Shown one piece after another: positions 23,992 through 37,675 of a stretch of DNA of 64,000 bases. The notes under the pieces are model-generated. The model was given only the letters and a program-made list of their open reading frames with translations, was not told the origin of the DNA and searched no databases. This stretch comes from Numida meleagris (Eukaryota > Chordata > Aves > Galliformes > Numididae). Positions within the stretch are counted from its first letter, which is position 1, and every line of letters begins with the position of its first letter. Where the stretch lies: NCBI RefSeq assembly GCF_002078875.1, contig NC_034415.1, positions 22,530,331 to 22,594,330 on the forward strand, read 5' to 3'. Position numbers and translations under genes: made by a program.

Positions 23992-24685
23992 CAGACATTT
24001 TGGCTGAAATGAAACTTTTTTTTACAGTAATAAATAACAGAATAATTATTTTTACTTCCTACACAGGAACTAAAACATTTGATTGATTTTGCTCTTTTTG
24101 GCAGAGCTGATAGGTCTGAAATAGTTTTCCCTGGCATGTCAGAAATAACAGCTCTTATTAACCCTGAAGAGTCCTGATGACCTAAAATCAACTTCAGGAT
24201 ATTTGATTTCTCCTTCTCTCTTCTACCCACCCAGGAATGCAAGAGGAAATGTAACACACCATAGTAGTGATTGGTTGTGTAGTCACTGAACTTTTCCTTT
24301 CTTTGTCCCTAGAATCCAGGAAAATGCTTAAGGTAACTTAATAACTGTCTTTTCGTAGATGCGTCCTTATTTTCTACTTGTCTGTTGTTTTTGGTGGAAT
24401 CTGAGGATTTTTGATAGGTGCCTAGAATTTCCTTATCCAGCAGGAAGAGCAGAGAGCTTCTGAGCAGTGCTTAAAGAAAATCAGTGGATCATGCTTCTGT
24501 TACACCTCCCAACCATTTCTCATACCCACTACTCTGTGCTTCCTGGAAACATGGGAGAGACTGTGCCCACACTGTACAGAAGATTCATCAGTGTTCAATA
24601 AGCCCAGTGCAAACCAAAGATGTTGGTCTTAAGGGCCTGTGCTGCACAGCTGTATGTCTTGACGCTTCCCAGAAACCTCAGGCTG

Positions 24686-24708
24686 AGTGTGTGTGTGCAG
24701 CACACACT
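24686..24708. repeat. Imperfect inverted repeat in TG/CA sequence
   Basis: Arms AGTGTGTG (24686-24693) and CACACACT (24701-24708) flank a 7-base spacer. The arms are low-complexity TG/CA sequence, so chance is a fair explanation. Confidence 0.7.
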
Positions 24709-27640
24709 GTCTGCACACATACTTTTGTCTGAGAAATGCCAGGTTCCACTCACCATTGGCAAATGCATATGCTTAACGAGAACTACTGTGCTGACAGATC
24801 TTTGGCTTCTTTGATTACATGTGAGCAGTAAAGACATCATTGTTCTCACTGTTGTACCTAGCCCCGCACGCGTGCCTGCACTGACTTGTTCCATACCACT
24901 TGAGTTCTGGTGGCTGTTGTGGAAGGAGACTAAAGCACTGCACGCGTCACTTGTAAGATTTGAACAAGATTTGAACTGGCTAGGTATCCTTGACTATTTG
25001 CTACATAGAGTGTAGGGGATGCATAAAGGATCTAAGATCAAATCTTGCTTCAAAACAATAAATCACTTACCAAGAATCTGTTGGCAAGGCGTCACCACAT
25101 CCCAGGCAAATCTCTGTGCACCTTGAGAGGTATCCCTACTAAAGCAGAGATTTAGGTGCACAGCCAGCTACTTGCATGAAGAACTCTCCAAGGGGTTCTT
25201 AGGCTGCTTGCTATTTTTAGGGTAAGGTGATTGACTTAGAATTGGTTCTGTTGAACCAGGTGTCTGCTATCAGGTGTCTGAGCACAGGTGGTGAAACCTT
25301 AATTGCTATTAGTCCCAAGGATGATGTCTTTTGCCCCTCACTGTGTACACTAGGCCTTGGGCACAAAGAACAGGCAGTGTGGGGGGCAGGAGCAAGGAAC
25401 ATGTTTCATGGTGGTCGGTGTGGCACACACTTCTCTCATCATTCATCTGAGTTGATTCAACAGCAATGAAGCAAACTCAGCTCATACCTGGTTTAATCTC
25501 CCATGCACTGGCCAGTTTTTTTGTTCATGCACCCACAATGATAGGATAATCTTTAAATTTTGGATGCATTTATTTATAGGAGAAAGAAGTAAAAGAAAAG
25601 ACTTTTATTGATTTAAGCTAATTTAAATAATTTGTGAAGAGCTCAGAAATCAGGGAGTTCCACAGGGTGCAACACTGCACCACAAAAACACTGCAAGTTT
25701 TTCCCATTGAATACCACTGTGATGATACATTCTGCAGCTTTGTACTGCAGAAAAACAAGAAGAAGCAGATCGACATGCTGGGATCGTGATTGAATTATGT
25801 TTGGTATTTCTATATTGCTGATGGAGAATTGTGGACTTGTTTGACCCTTATTCTGCCATCAAATTATTCCTGTTTCTCTGATCTGGAATAATTAAAGAGG
25901 AAAGAATCTTCTTTGCATTGGAGGAAATCTCTCTTCCCACTGCACTGAAATGTACAGCACAGTAAGCATTTATTTAAATTATTATTCCACCAAAGTCTAT
26001 GTTTTCACAGGTCCTATACATCAGCCGGCAAAGTCCCTTTCTGTAATCTTTCCAGTTTGAACTTTAAAAAAAAAAAGTATAGACACCACTTATTTGTCTT
26101 CTCAAGTGCTCTAGAAAAGTTATATGTAAGGAACCAATAACAGGCACATGTCCTCTGATACAAATCAGCCTTGTAGGTTGAGATCAACTCAGAGAAGATA
26201 AAGTTGTAAGGAAATCTGGAAAATAAATTCACTTGTTGTGACTTTAACTTTGGTCATAGGTATGTTGAAATCAGCTGCTGAAACTTCTGTGCTTTACTGG
26301 TTCTGCAGGAAACTAATAAAAGTCCCTGGAAGGTTCTGTTTTCCGCCAGCCATTCAAATCTTCAGTGCGACTAGATACCTTCTGGACACACCAGTCTTTC
26401 TTCACTAACTGCATGGACCCAGGGCAACACTGGCACTATCTGCACCAAGATCAGTGTATCTGCTTATAAGTCTGTCACAGTGGGAGTGTCACTGCTTTAC
26501 CTGTGTGGTAGCTGTAAGGATAAATATGTTATTGGAGATGTTCTGAAATGGAAAGCTGGAGAAGTGTAGATAAAACTACTGTTTCATGTATTTATCACTA
26601 CTGTGATAGTACTGCTGTGTGTGAGTAAGAGATTGTCTGTATGTGTGTGTGCATAATCTCACTCAAATTATGCAGACAGCATTTGAGATTAATTTTCTCT
26701 GAGGATCATAATTGTAAAACTTATCTAAATAAATATTGAAAGACATTAAATAAAGCTCCCACATGGAGCTCTGCAACCTGAAGCATAAAATATATATGCA
26801 GCATATTCTGCTCACTGCAAAACTATGCCAGGAGTATTAGAGTATCTTTTTATATAGATTGGCTTGCATCCCATTCCAGCGTTGGAGACACGATGTCCCA
26901 GTAAACATTCTTGGATTGTTTGGAAATCACAGGCATCTATGAGTTGTCTTGCCTGTCCTCCATTTTTCAGATGAACCTTTAGTGCTGAGTTGTTGTGGCT
27001 GCTCACTCCTTCGTTGTTCTCATCTTCTTAATCCATTAAGTCATTCATATGGTGCTGTTTTGTCAAGTGAATCATTTTTAAATAGTTCTTTTTGAGTCTT
27101 ACAAAGCAGCTAGTTATAGAACAAACTCAAAGTCTAAACTCTGTCTCCTGAGAGGATACTTCTTTCTGCCACTTTCTCAGTGACTTCAGGACCAAATAAA
27201 TACAATCTTTCCAATGCTCCATTTGCTTGCTTGGGTTTCTTCTCACAGAAGGAGCCACTATACTGAGAAAACAGCAATAAGAAGACTCCATAAATTCAGT
27301 ATTATACATTCAGAGCCTTGTAAAACCAACCAGAGCATGAATTGCTCTGATGTTTGATTCATTCCACTGTGCAACTTCAGAAGAGTTCACCAACACGTGC
27401 ATGGAGACAGGTGTCCAGACAGCTACTCTGAAAGTGATACACCTGTATAAATAGTGACTTGCACTCACATGTGATCATGATTATGAACGGTATCAGCACA
27501 TTTTGTTAGGGGAGTATTGGGAAATGCATTGGAAGAGCTGTTATATCACTATCTATATCTAGTAGTTCTACTGGTATGAAAACAACCCTCTTGCAGGTAA
27601 GCTTATCATTCAAAGAGGGAAGGTCGTACAAAGTGACTTC

Positions 27641-27711
27641 CTTTCTCCAGTAAGGAAGCAGCATAGTACCTTCCTGTACTTACTAGGAAGCAGCACAGTT
27701 TGCTGGAGAAA
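27641..27711. repeat. Nested inverted and direct repeats
   Basis: Three layers share one centre. The outer arms TTTCTCCAG (27642-27650) and CTGGAGAAA (27703-27711) are inverted. Inside them AGGAAGCAGCATAGT (27653-27667) and AGGAAGCAGCACAGT (27685-27699) are direct repeats with one difference. Between those, AGTAC (27665-27669) and GTACT (27676-27680) form a small inverted pair around CTTCCT. The structure could fold in a transcript, but none is known here. Confidence 0.8.
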
Positions 27712-28772
27712 AGAGATGAGAAAAGCATCTGTACTTCATTCTGTACAGATGGGCATGACCTGTCTTCATTCCCATATCTAAGAATGCAAATGATTTCAAA
27801 ACTTTAGAAATTGCTCTTTAATCTGAGTATAAAAAATACAGGTAGACAGGCCAATTGTTTTGTTGGGTGTTGTTCTAGGAGCCTTTGGGACAGGTAGGCT
27901 TTCAGGAACAGAAACTGAATCCTGAATTCAACAGCTGTTGTCAGATTTTGTTCAAGATCCATAATCTGCTTGGATCTGCTTTTTCTTCCCTTTATCACAG
28001 ATGTTATCTGGGCCTGTCTGTTAGAGAATCCAGTCATGAGAGAACAAGGTTGTGCAAACCCAGCAGTAGCCCAGCCAGTGCAAAGCAGTTGAATGAGTCA
28101 CAGCCTTTGCGGCATACAGTGGATGCAATTGGAGATTCATGTTCACACCAAGAAATGCAGCCTTGTTCTATACTTGCTGACAACTGGAGACAGAGAAATT
28201 AAAGGCAACTGGTGTGTGTTAAACTCCCTCCACCCTTTTATATAGTTTAGTCTTGCAAATTGCATTTGTTTAACAAAGGAAAAATGTATTAATTGTTCTA
28301 CAACCGTGACTAATGGTGGCTAGTCCCATTATTATGTCTGGAGGAGGGCTACAATTAACTACATTTAACTCTTGCTTGAAGTTGCCCTGTTTCATGAAAA
28401 GTTTTCACACTTTGACCAGCTTCAAAGCTAGTATTGTCCATCCAAAGCATTCTGAGGTAAGCGAGAAGGCCTGCTGACATACAGTGCAGCAGACTTAAGT
28501 TCAAGGTCTCTAGAAGCTGGAGAAACTCAAGAGGTCTGAAAGCGAACCAGTTCCTTTTTAACAGAAATATGTTTCTCATCTAGCCTGTTGAGAGTGATTG
28601 CCAACTCCTTTATCACTGTGCACTTTAGTGACTGGAACCTTCATTGTTTCTAGCTTGGGTAATTATTGGATAACATGGCCTTTATATCCTATCTAAAGCA
28701 GGTAGAAGCACAACATTCTGGTTCTTAGGCATGGTAGCTGTGGACACATGACATATTCATTGCTGAGGAGTT

Positions 28773-28790
28773 TCAGACTTGAAAGTCTGA
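28773..28790. repeat. 18-bp inverted repeat
   Basis: TCAGACTT and AAGTCTGA are perfect complements separated by GA. This is a short hairpin with no context to suggest a terminator or operator role in a vertebrate genome. Confidence 0.85.
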
Positions 28791-29722
28791 TCTGTACACA
28801 TTATGTTGGGATCCCCCTCATTGGTCAAACTGTTCTCTTTCCAACTCAGGGAATGTGGAAAAGGCATTTTCTACACTGCTAGAAATGTACAAATAATAAA
28901 TGCATCTGCTGAGGGATAAGGAAATGTTGGGAGTTCAAATCTATCTACAGTTCCATTTCACATTCAGTTTTTTAATCCTCCTGCTTCCATCTCTGTCTTA
29001 TGATGCATTCATCACTGCAGTCACCTGGTGTGTGGCCAAGAGCACACAAATGTGGCTAAGAAATGCCAAATTGAAATACAACACTGTCAACATCAGTGTT
29101 TTTTGGGCAGGTTCTGGAGATGGGACAGTGCATGTATAGTACTTCTTGTCCTCAACTTATGAGATGTAAAATAAAAATCCTATAAAAAAAAAAAGGAATA
29201 ATATCATATTGCCTGAGAAAGCAGAATCAGTGCAGAAACTATGGTGACATAGTGTAACATAACAGTGTGTTCTGTTGAGTGGAAAGGCCTCAGAGAAGTG
29301 GAAGACTTCTCTCCACAGCCTTTGAAATAGAGATTATCAAAGCACTGAAGAATACCCAACAGGGTACAAGCATCCGTGATGAGCACAGATGTGCTGGGTG
29401 AGAAAGAGCTCTTTTTCCCCAGAAGTCTTTGTACAGAATGAAAGCTAAATAAATAGCGATCTTTCTTTTTCTAGGAATTCCTCTACCAAGAAGTCAGACT
29501 TCGGTATGTGGAATGTGATTCCATCCTAAAGCCAGCATCAGCTTTGTTGTATTTGTGCTATTACGTTTACTGCTGCTCCCTTTGCTTAGACTATAGGATT
29601 GAATGGAGAGCATAGAACTGCTAAATCAGAGTTGACAGCCTAGGAAGCCAGGCAGTCATATCCCAGCATCAGTCAAGTGCTTTCTTAGGGAAGAATTTTC
29701 AAAGTAGTAAGTTCCATGCCAC

Positions 29723-29738
29723 TTTTTTTTTTTTTTTT
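29723..29738. repeat. T16 homopolymer
   Basis: A run of sixteen T follows CCATGCCAC. On the minus strand it would be an A tail, but I see no retrocopy body next to it. Confidence 0.9.
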
Positions 29739-31248
29739 AATAGTCTGGAAGGAAGAAGCGAACAAAAGTGACAGCATGGACAGCGTATCTTCTGTCTGCT
29801 CTGGAGCAATGTACACAGATTTTGTCAGTATCTTTTTTAAGGAAAATAAAGCTGCTACGGTGGAAGAAAAATAATGACCTGAAGTGAATTTTGGCTGGCT
29901 TTATCAGTGTCATGGAACTGTCTTCTCAGAATGGCCTGAGACATGAGTGACTCTTTCTGCTGGTCTTCCAATGAAACAGCTAGGCTTAGAAATTTACACA
30001 GGGTTATGGCCCTTCCATATGGATATGCCATAGGCCTTCTTTTATTTTCTCATCAATTTGCCAGGCCTTGTCTTTGTATCATATAGAATCAAACTATAAA
30101 GACAGCAGAACTCCAGACGATGCATCTCAAGGGTGCAGCTTCCTTGCCATGGGGAACACAAAGTAATTGCCAACTTTACTGCATTTTCCAGTGATCATAT
30201 TCAGAAACAGCAAATTAGAGACTGATCAGATTTCTTCAGACCTGTCTTGTTCCTACCATTTTCAGCCGTGTTCCCTACACAGTAAGGAATGTGGTAAGTG
30301 AGTTCAGATCTACCTGCATTTTGTCAGCGACACAGTTAGCCTTGAGTGCAGTCCAAGGCTGATCAGACTCAAATGCTCTGTACCTCACTTTCTTTGCCAT
30401 TGCCATGTAGAATCTGCCATTCATTCATTTTGTATGTTCTTACTGGAAAGGGATTAAATTAAGGGAGAGGTGATCAGAAACAGAAGGGAACTTGCCTTTA
30501 ATGGTCTGTACTTTTCTTCACAAAGTAACTCCCAAACTATTCACTGATACCTTTTGATTTGCATAGCTTCTTTGCAGGCTCTGAGTCAAATCAGTGATCC
30601 AGAAGAGCTCAGAGAGGAGACATTTTCCCCCTCAAAGCAGTGATATTGAAAAAAGATGTGGCCCTCTGCTGCTGTCATGGCCTTTGATATCCAGCTACAT
30701 GTTGTTTTCATATTGCGTAGTGAACTGTGAGACCAGATGATCTCCATAAATAACGCAGTCTTGTGATTTCCTCAATTACCATTCCAACAGAAACTTCCTA
30801 AGGGTCAATGCACTAGGGAGCTCTCCATGAGCACATGGGGACACCACACCTTTTGGGGTACTTGTGAGCACAAATGAGAGGTGTCCTATGTGAGAGGCAG
30901 TCTAGACATAAACATCCAATGCTGTACAGGGCTTTGATACTTGGAAGCTTGGAATTAAACCTACATCAGTTTGCATAATAGAAGAGTATAGTGCAGGGCA
31001 TCTAGAGTTTTTGCTGATCAGAATTGTTAGCACGTTTCCTGTTGCTCACTTGAGGATATTCTCCATATGAGATTTTGCTCTTAGCAGGGTATATTGTGGA
31101 CATTGACTATGATGATTCATTCATCACCTTTAAGTCTCCTCCTTCTGGGAATTCCTTCAATACTCAGTACAGAAAATTCCTAGACAGTGCTTTCTTCTAC
31201 TGTGATATTGTTGTGGTTGTAACAGAAACTTGTTAAATATAAGGTAAT

Positions 31249-31298
31249 GTTAAGCCACAGTTAAGTAGCCCTAGTTATTGTAGCCCTAGTGTTAAGCC
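31249..31298. repeat. Nested short direct repeats
   Basis: GTTAAGCC occurs at 31249-31256 and 31291-31298. Between these copies GTAGCCCTAGT occurs twice, at 31265-31275 and 31280-31290, four bases apart. The right inner copy abuts the right outer copy. The pattern fits two rounds of local duplication. No transposon body separates the outer copies, so they are not good target-site duplications. Confidence 0.88.
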
Positions 31299-34200
31299 CT
31301 CTACCGAGACATTGACCATGGAAGTCAGAAGTACATATGATTTATTAACATATTTAAAACAGATAAAATGAAATCTAGCAGTTTTCCCTTTCCTCATCAC
31401 AAATTAACACCTTTGTGCCTCCTCTACTAGCAGTTATACATTCATTACCAACAGTTGGACTTGTCTGGTTTCCAGAAGTTTCTCTTTCCAGTGAAAGACT
31501 GCATCATCTCTAAGCAGTCTTTACCAGGTTATAACTGAAGGCACCCTGGAAAGACTGGGCCTTCTCAGAGGTCCTAGCTGGGTCTCATGAATGGCCATGT
31601 TTTTGGATAAACAGCAGAGCAGGATGTTGAGGCAGACAGCACTGGCAGAGCTGAGCAGATGGGAAGGTGAGCTGAAACAGATCAGTTATTCACTCAGGCC
31701 CCAGCTGAAAGCTGATTATACGGAAAACTGTGTGTAAAATATTTGTAGTTGGGCCCCCAAACTCAAAATCTATTCCAAGTGGGATGGTTTACATAGTCAA
31801 ATATATTTCCATTAATTAGCTATATTTTCCTACTAAGGTGTTTTACTTAGTTGTGTTTTTTGTTGTTTTTGTTTTAATCTGCTAATTACTTTTAAACAAT
31901 ATCATCTCTGTGAAATGTTCTTATTGAAAGATTCAAGTACTCTAAAAGGAGGGAGAACTCCCACCTGAGAACAATTTTATGTCTGGATTCAGCCACCAGT
32001 CTTGCCTCCCACAGGCAGTTCACAACAGAAGTCATCACTGGGTTTCCTTCTTTCCCTTTCCGAACCCCGAATGCCACATGCACATGAGTGCTTGTTAGTA
32101 GTTATGCCTTTATTTTGATGCATGGCATGATAGCATATGGTACCATGAAACCTACCAAAGATAGCAACCCATGTGTTGGCTGCAAAAATCACGAAGGTCC
32201 CGTAAAGCTCAGTGATAACAATTGTGGAAGCCTGTAAGACATCTTACTGAAGGGTAGGTAGGTCTTCTCAGAACAGGACAGAAGCTCATGTACACATTTC
32301 CTGACATTTTTGTGTATATGCACGTGCACAAAATAGATACTACATTCAAAACTGCTTATTGTAGTCAGGTATTGCAGCTGCATTTAATGCAGCCTGGGAA
32401 CATAATTAAAACTGACATGGGAGATCTTTCTGTTGTACCCTTTCTATAGGGTCTTCACTTTGATAATTTTCAGTCATATTTTGGCTGTAAGTGTGTATAT
32501 TCATACACATAAGCCTATCTGTGTACACACTAAAATATTTAATTAAAAGGGATATGTTTCTTCTATATTTTGTTTCTCATTCACACTGTGGTCTCTGGAG
32601 TCCTGGGCCATATTTTCTCATGTTTGGCTCTTGTACACAGATAAACACATCACAGTAATTTCCCTGATTTTCCACATACCTAGAGCATAATTTATAATGG
32701 CTTAAGATGAGGGAAGAATGTATTTTTCTTAATATGGGTTTTGTTGAACTTTCAAGAGGAACTTTGCTGCCATGTGACTTGAGACACAGAAAATGTTGAT
32801 ACCAATGAAATCGTAGCAGAGCATGCCAAGAATATCAGCATTTAGTTTACCTAGGATATCCCAGAGGAAACATACAGTTAATATTGAAGTTTAAAATATC
32901 TTAGCCTTGGAATCTTAAAACTCCATCAGCATTTGGAGGAGGGAAAGAAAGAGTAACAAAAAATCCCATAGCAACAAGGAGGTTAAACACACACATGCAA
33001 TACATAGCACAACTCAGTGGATCACTTTTAGGGGCTATGGATTTTTCCTGACTCAGGTTTTGCTCTTGATCTCCTCATATTTGAAGCACTGCAGAAAAAA
33101 ATAATTAAGAAAACCTTCCCTTTTTGAGAGTACCTTATAATGAAAACAAGAATATTTTGAAAGAAAAGAATAGGAAATGTTGACTGGAGTGTCCTGCTGC
33201 TTTTTAAGTAGTCCAGCTCCCAAGATTTATGTCAAGAGCAACAGAAGGTTGGAAATGAAGGAATGCCCTTGAAGTTATGCTCTGTAACTCAGCCGAGAGA
33301 GATCGTTTTCTCATTTACCTTGTCGAAAACCCAACATGAAAAAAAATGGTTGGAGATAAAAATCTTGTGCTGTTACTGGAGATTTACAAATGATGTGACA
33401 AAATAAACATGTGTGCCACGGATGAGAAAAAGTGCTCCATTCAATGATATAGCAGCTCCCCTGCTCAAGACAGGTGGTACGTAGCTTTAAATCTTCAGAA
33501 CATTGGCTTGAGCTTCTGAAGTTGTATCCTGCTCTGAAGCAATTCTCTCACATGGGCTCTCTGTAAGGATAGGGCCCAGCACAGCTTCTCTGCCAGCCTG
33601 CAGGCAGCGCAGCTCTTCCCTTGCTGTCCTTGGTCCTCATGGATCTCAGAAATGGCAGAATTTGCTGTATTGTGTGTCACTTTGATTTCCAAGAAGTGGC
33701 TACCTTACTGAATCACTCAATGCTTATGTAATTTACTATAGAACGTTATAAAAGTATTAAAGTAGGGCAATTTCTAGTGTATATAACTTAGTCATGTAGA
33801 ATTTATCATTTCAGTTACACTGAAACTGCCAACTTCTTTACACAGCATAATTCAAGCCTCCAGAGTAAACAGTCGTGTCTTCTGTCTATAATGGGTGGCA
33901 GATCCCTCTGACTGCCTGCAGAGACCATTCCACCAAAACTACATGTCCACCTCTCTCCATGGAGATTCTTCTATAGTAGGAGACCAATATGATATAAAGA
34001 CGAATTTCCATTCAGGATTCAATTTATATCTTTCCATACGGATTCCCAAGGGAGGCTGCTTCTTGTTAAAAGATAAAGCAGTGGTAATGATCCTGTGGCC
34101 GGAATGTTTGTCCCAGAGGATAGATACGGGTACTGGAATTACCTTCAGGAAATCTGAACTAACACTGCAGGAAAAGTCTTTAAGCAATATACATAAGATA

Positions 34201-35484
34201 TTGAAATGAGCTTGCAGTGCTGAAGACTAGTGTCACAGAATCTAAATGCTTAATACTCTGAACAGATTCAAAACCTAGGAACTCACAGCTGTTGTACAAA
34301 TTCAGTATCTGCCTCATAAAAATAGAGAAATGAGAACAAGCTAATGAGTGCCCTGAAAACACACCCAACCATGTAAAAGGCAGAGAATAGATCTGAGTTT
34401 TAATTTCCTTCCTCACTTCTCCCTCTGTAAGTGGCCAAGCCAAAAACCTTCCATTCAAACAGCCTGAACTGTGCGGAAGTTCGGATCCAGACTCTTACAA
34501 GCCGAGCCATTTCTAATTATTTTTATTGTCTCATTAAATTTATTATGTTGAACCATTTCTAGTGACCTCATGAACTCTGCAAAGAGTTTGTCATGTACAA
34601 TACTTAACAGATGTCTGATTTCAGGCATTGCAAAGTCACTCATCTGGCCGTCTCCCCAGCATGCATATACCCTTAGCTAACCAGTCCTATGCTCTACTCT
34701 CTTTCAAGAAGGATTTCATTTTCATGATGCTGTATTACTGGGAAATTTGCTGCAGTCCTGTTATGGTCAGTGTTAATGCCTTCATCCTCTAGCTATGTCC
34801 TACATATTTCTTCTCATGCCTTGTTTCCTTCTGTGTTGATCCAGATGGGTTGTATACCAGAACTGTACTCTCTCCAGAATATCTTCTGGCTTGTCAAGTC
34901 AACCAGAGTTTGCAGTGCCCCACTGGGGTTAGGTTGTAAAAACCCTCTATTATATGTGCAGCTGCACTCAGAGAGCAGATTTCACTTTGTTCTTTCTTTA
35001 TCCACAATTTGGAAAGCATGATTTTTAAATGCTGGGGATCTGGACCACAGCCCTTGAAGGGTTGTCAAAAGGGTTTTTTAAGTCATTGTGCAGCTGAGGG
35101 CAGGATGTGGTATTGACAGGATCAAGAAGGAAAGAAGGAAGCTACTATGTGAAGACACGGCCAGGTCTCCTACCACTGGCTTGCTGGGTAGACAACATGT
35201 AACGCCAGACATCTGGGGATGAACAGAAGAATCATTTTTGAAAAAACATTTGAATTCTGTAGTCGTACCCATTCCCAGATCAAGAGATGCAGGTCTCATC
35301 TCATGCACTGACATAAAAACAGGCAGGCGAAAAGTCCACCCTGTTTTCTGAAGTCAGCCAATTCTGAATGTCAAGGATAATGGACCTGAGAGCAGATGTA
35401 GAGGCATTTCCACGCAACACCCCTCTGGCTCTAGTACAGTGTGGTTCAGGAATGCTGGTGTAATTAACATTCCTTGATAGATGC

Positions 35485-35498
35485 TTTTTTTTTTTTTT
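35485..35498. repeat. T14 homopolymer
   Basis: A run of fourteen T after GATAGATGC. It is a simple repeat with no attached element. Confidence 0.9.
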
Positions 35499-37083
35499 GT
35501 TTTCCCAAAACATTTTAAGCTCTTGTAAACCTTTATTTTCCATAAACTCCCATGGCAAGCATTTCCAGAGCTTAACTTCATGCTCTGTGAAGAACCAATT
35601 CCACCCCACGCCCCTGCCTTTATATTCAGTTTTCCAATTTGTTTCCTACTTTCCCATTCTTATATTAGAAGAAAGTAAATAATTATTCTGTTTTCATCTT
35701 CTGCAGATCCATCATGGTTTTATAGACACCTCCTCCTCCCCTTCTTGGCCATCTCTTCTCACATTGCTTCTGTATCATTGCCATGTTACCTCTGGGAGGT
35801 TAAGAAATGTAGCAGGCTGAGGATCAGGAAGATGTTTCAGGGGCAAAGGAGAAAGAGAAGTTGGGGAGGAACCTGAACAGCAGGTTAGATTACATGTTTT
35901 GTTGTGAATATGGTACAGCATTTCCTGAAAGAAAATCTAGTTTGGTAACTTAGATTTGCTAAGTTTCAGAAGCTATGAGTGTATGAAAAGGGGAGGACAG
36001 GAATTTATGAAAAGCTTCAGTTTCCACATAAAACTTAAGCCCAGTTCTCCTCTTGCCTTTCGTAAAAGTAGATCTGTAACATGGTGTTAACCTGAATTAT
36101 TGCAAGGATTAGAAGGTGAGATGGGTCCCGTTCTTAGTTCTTCTCACTTCTTGGTTTTATGGAGGCACAGCTCTCATGGATTTATGTCTGATTTACACCA
36201 GGACAGATGGGAGGAAAGTCAAGCCTATTGTTTTTACACTCTGCTTTTGACAGTGCTGAGAATCTTCGTGCTATAAAAGTGTCTGCGCTATGCTGCCTTC
36301 CATCTGTATTGCATATATTGTATCTGTCGTGCTGGTAGGGAAGAGCTGATATTTTTGGCAAGCTTTCTTTCTTGTACAACTCCACATACAGCATCACAGC
36401 ATTAAAAATAGCAATGGATGGGAAAAAAAATCTGACTCATGGGAAATTCTCATTTTATCCCATGTCTGAGCAGAAAAGAATACCAGTTTTTCCCCCAATG
36501 AAATTAGAAGTGTTATGAGGTTTCAATTAATTCTTGACCAAATGTTAGGAGTATCTGGAGACGCTGGGACACTTCAGACACAGGAGGTTCAGCTTTGTCT
36601 CCTGTAACTGTAGTTGTGTAAAAGTTGTCTTCAAAAATGAATAAAAGAGAGGGATGGGCCCATCTAGAGTGAGTGTTATCTCATCCTAGATGCTGCATTT
36701 CAAGTAAGACAGATCACTGCATGTTTGGAGATACTTTATTCTCTGTGTTGACTACATAATGAACCCAGACATGCCATTTGACTTACTGCTTACCTTCTGG
36801 GCAACTAATGTTAGAAAAAACTCCTCCCTCCAAATACTTTTGTGGAGATAATTCTCAGCTGAAGAGAAGACAAGGTCAGAACAGACTCAGAACACCAAAT
36901 TCCATGGGAACACAATAACCAATACATAGAACAATGTTGATGAGAAATAATTAACTTCGTTTTCCTGGCAAAAAAAATTCCTTTAGAAATCAACACTTTC
37001 CCAGGGAAGATTTTTGAATGAGATGATGCCCTGCCTTTACATGGAGATTTTTTTCACACAGAAATTAAGAAATGGATTCAATA

Positions 37084-37107
37084 AAACAAACAAACAAACA
37101 AAAAAAC
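37084..37107. repeat. (AAAC)n simple repeat
   Basis: Four AAAC units run into a longer A stretch and a final C. It is a low-complexity tract of about 24 bp. Confidence 0.93.
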
Positions 37108-37675
37108 AGTACAATGTTTGCTAGTGAAACAAGTGAAAGCCAAATTACTGAGCCATTATGAGCCATATTGAGAGGCATATAATCACCTTCCATAGCAAAG
37201 ATTTATAAGGGCCTTTTCTTTCACATTGACACTGACTTCAGCCATGTAAAAATTAGACACCCAATCTAAGTAGTGTTTGAACTCCTTCTACGCTCAGTGT
37301 AGAGACTCAGGCATGTCTAGAGAGAGTCATTTCATTGATTCTATAACTGTGTTAAAAGCTGAAGAACTTGGACATCTGTGAGGAAGGAAGAGGTATCTCG
37401 CAATATATACGTACCATTTAAACATCATGAAAATACATGTCAATACATGTCATTCTCACTAACAGCTTATAAAGATGATAGTATGGATCAGCTACCCAGC
37501 ACAAGACTTGTTTTCCACCTCTTGAAATTACAGGGAACAGTTCTTTACGCCCAAAGATTTTCCCATAAAAAAAGAGGTCCCAGGAGTGGCAGACTGGGAG
37601 AGACTTAAAAAAGTTCTTGATTAGCTCCACTAACATCAGCTGATAGAAAAGTCTATAATTATAATGTCTGAACAT

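Larger units (their letters stand above)
20881..27640. other. Non-coding sequence, no gene or transposon recognised
   Basis: Long unique stretch. Simple tracts include T10 followed by C6 at 23511-23526, T14 at 23978-23991 and A11 at 26066-26076. The 159-codon frame at 23494-23973 runs through the T tract into a CA-rich region and has a 108-codon shadow on the other strand, so it is not credible as a gene. A CA/TG-rich hairpin sits at 24686-24708. Confidence 0.62.
27712..31248. other. Non-coding sequence, no gene recognised
   Basis: Unique sequence with an A11 tract (29184-29194), a T16 tract (29723-29738) and an 18-bp near-palindrome at 28773-28790. No transposon was recognised. The largest frame is 105 codons (27885-28202), with no motif. 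Confidence 0.62.
31299..37675. other. Non-coding sequence, no gene or transposon recognised
   Basis: Unique sequence with a T14 run (35485-35498) and an (AAAC)n tract (37084-37107). Open frames reach 104 codons (33895-34209) and show no family features. A 10-bp tandem pair, AATACATGTC, repeats at 37432-37451, just outside the long repeat-free part. Confidence 0.62.

Noticed and set aside
24686..24708. TG/CA hairpin as a structured RNA
   Set aside because: Arms are low-complexity dinucleotide sequence that pairs by chance.
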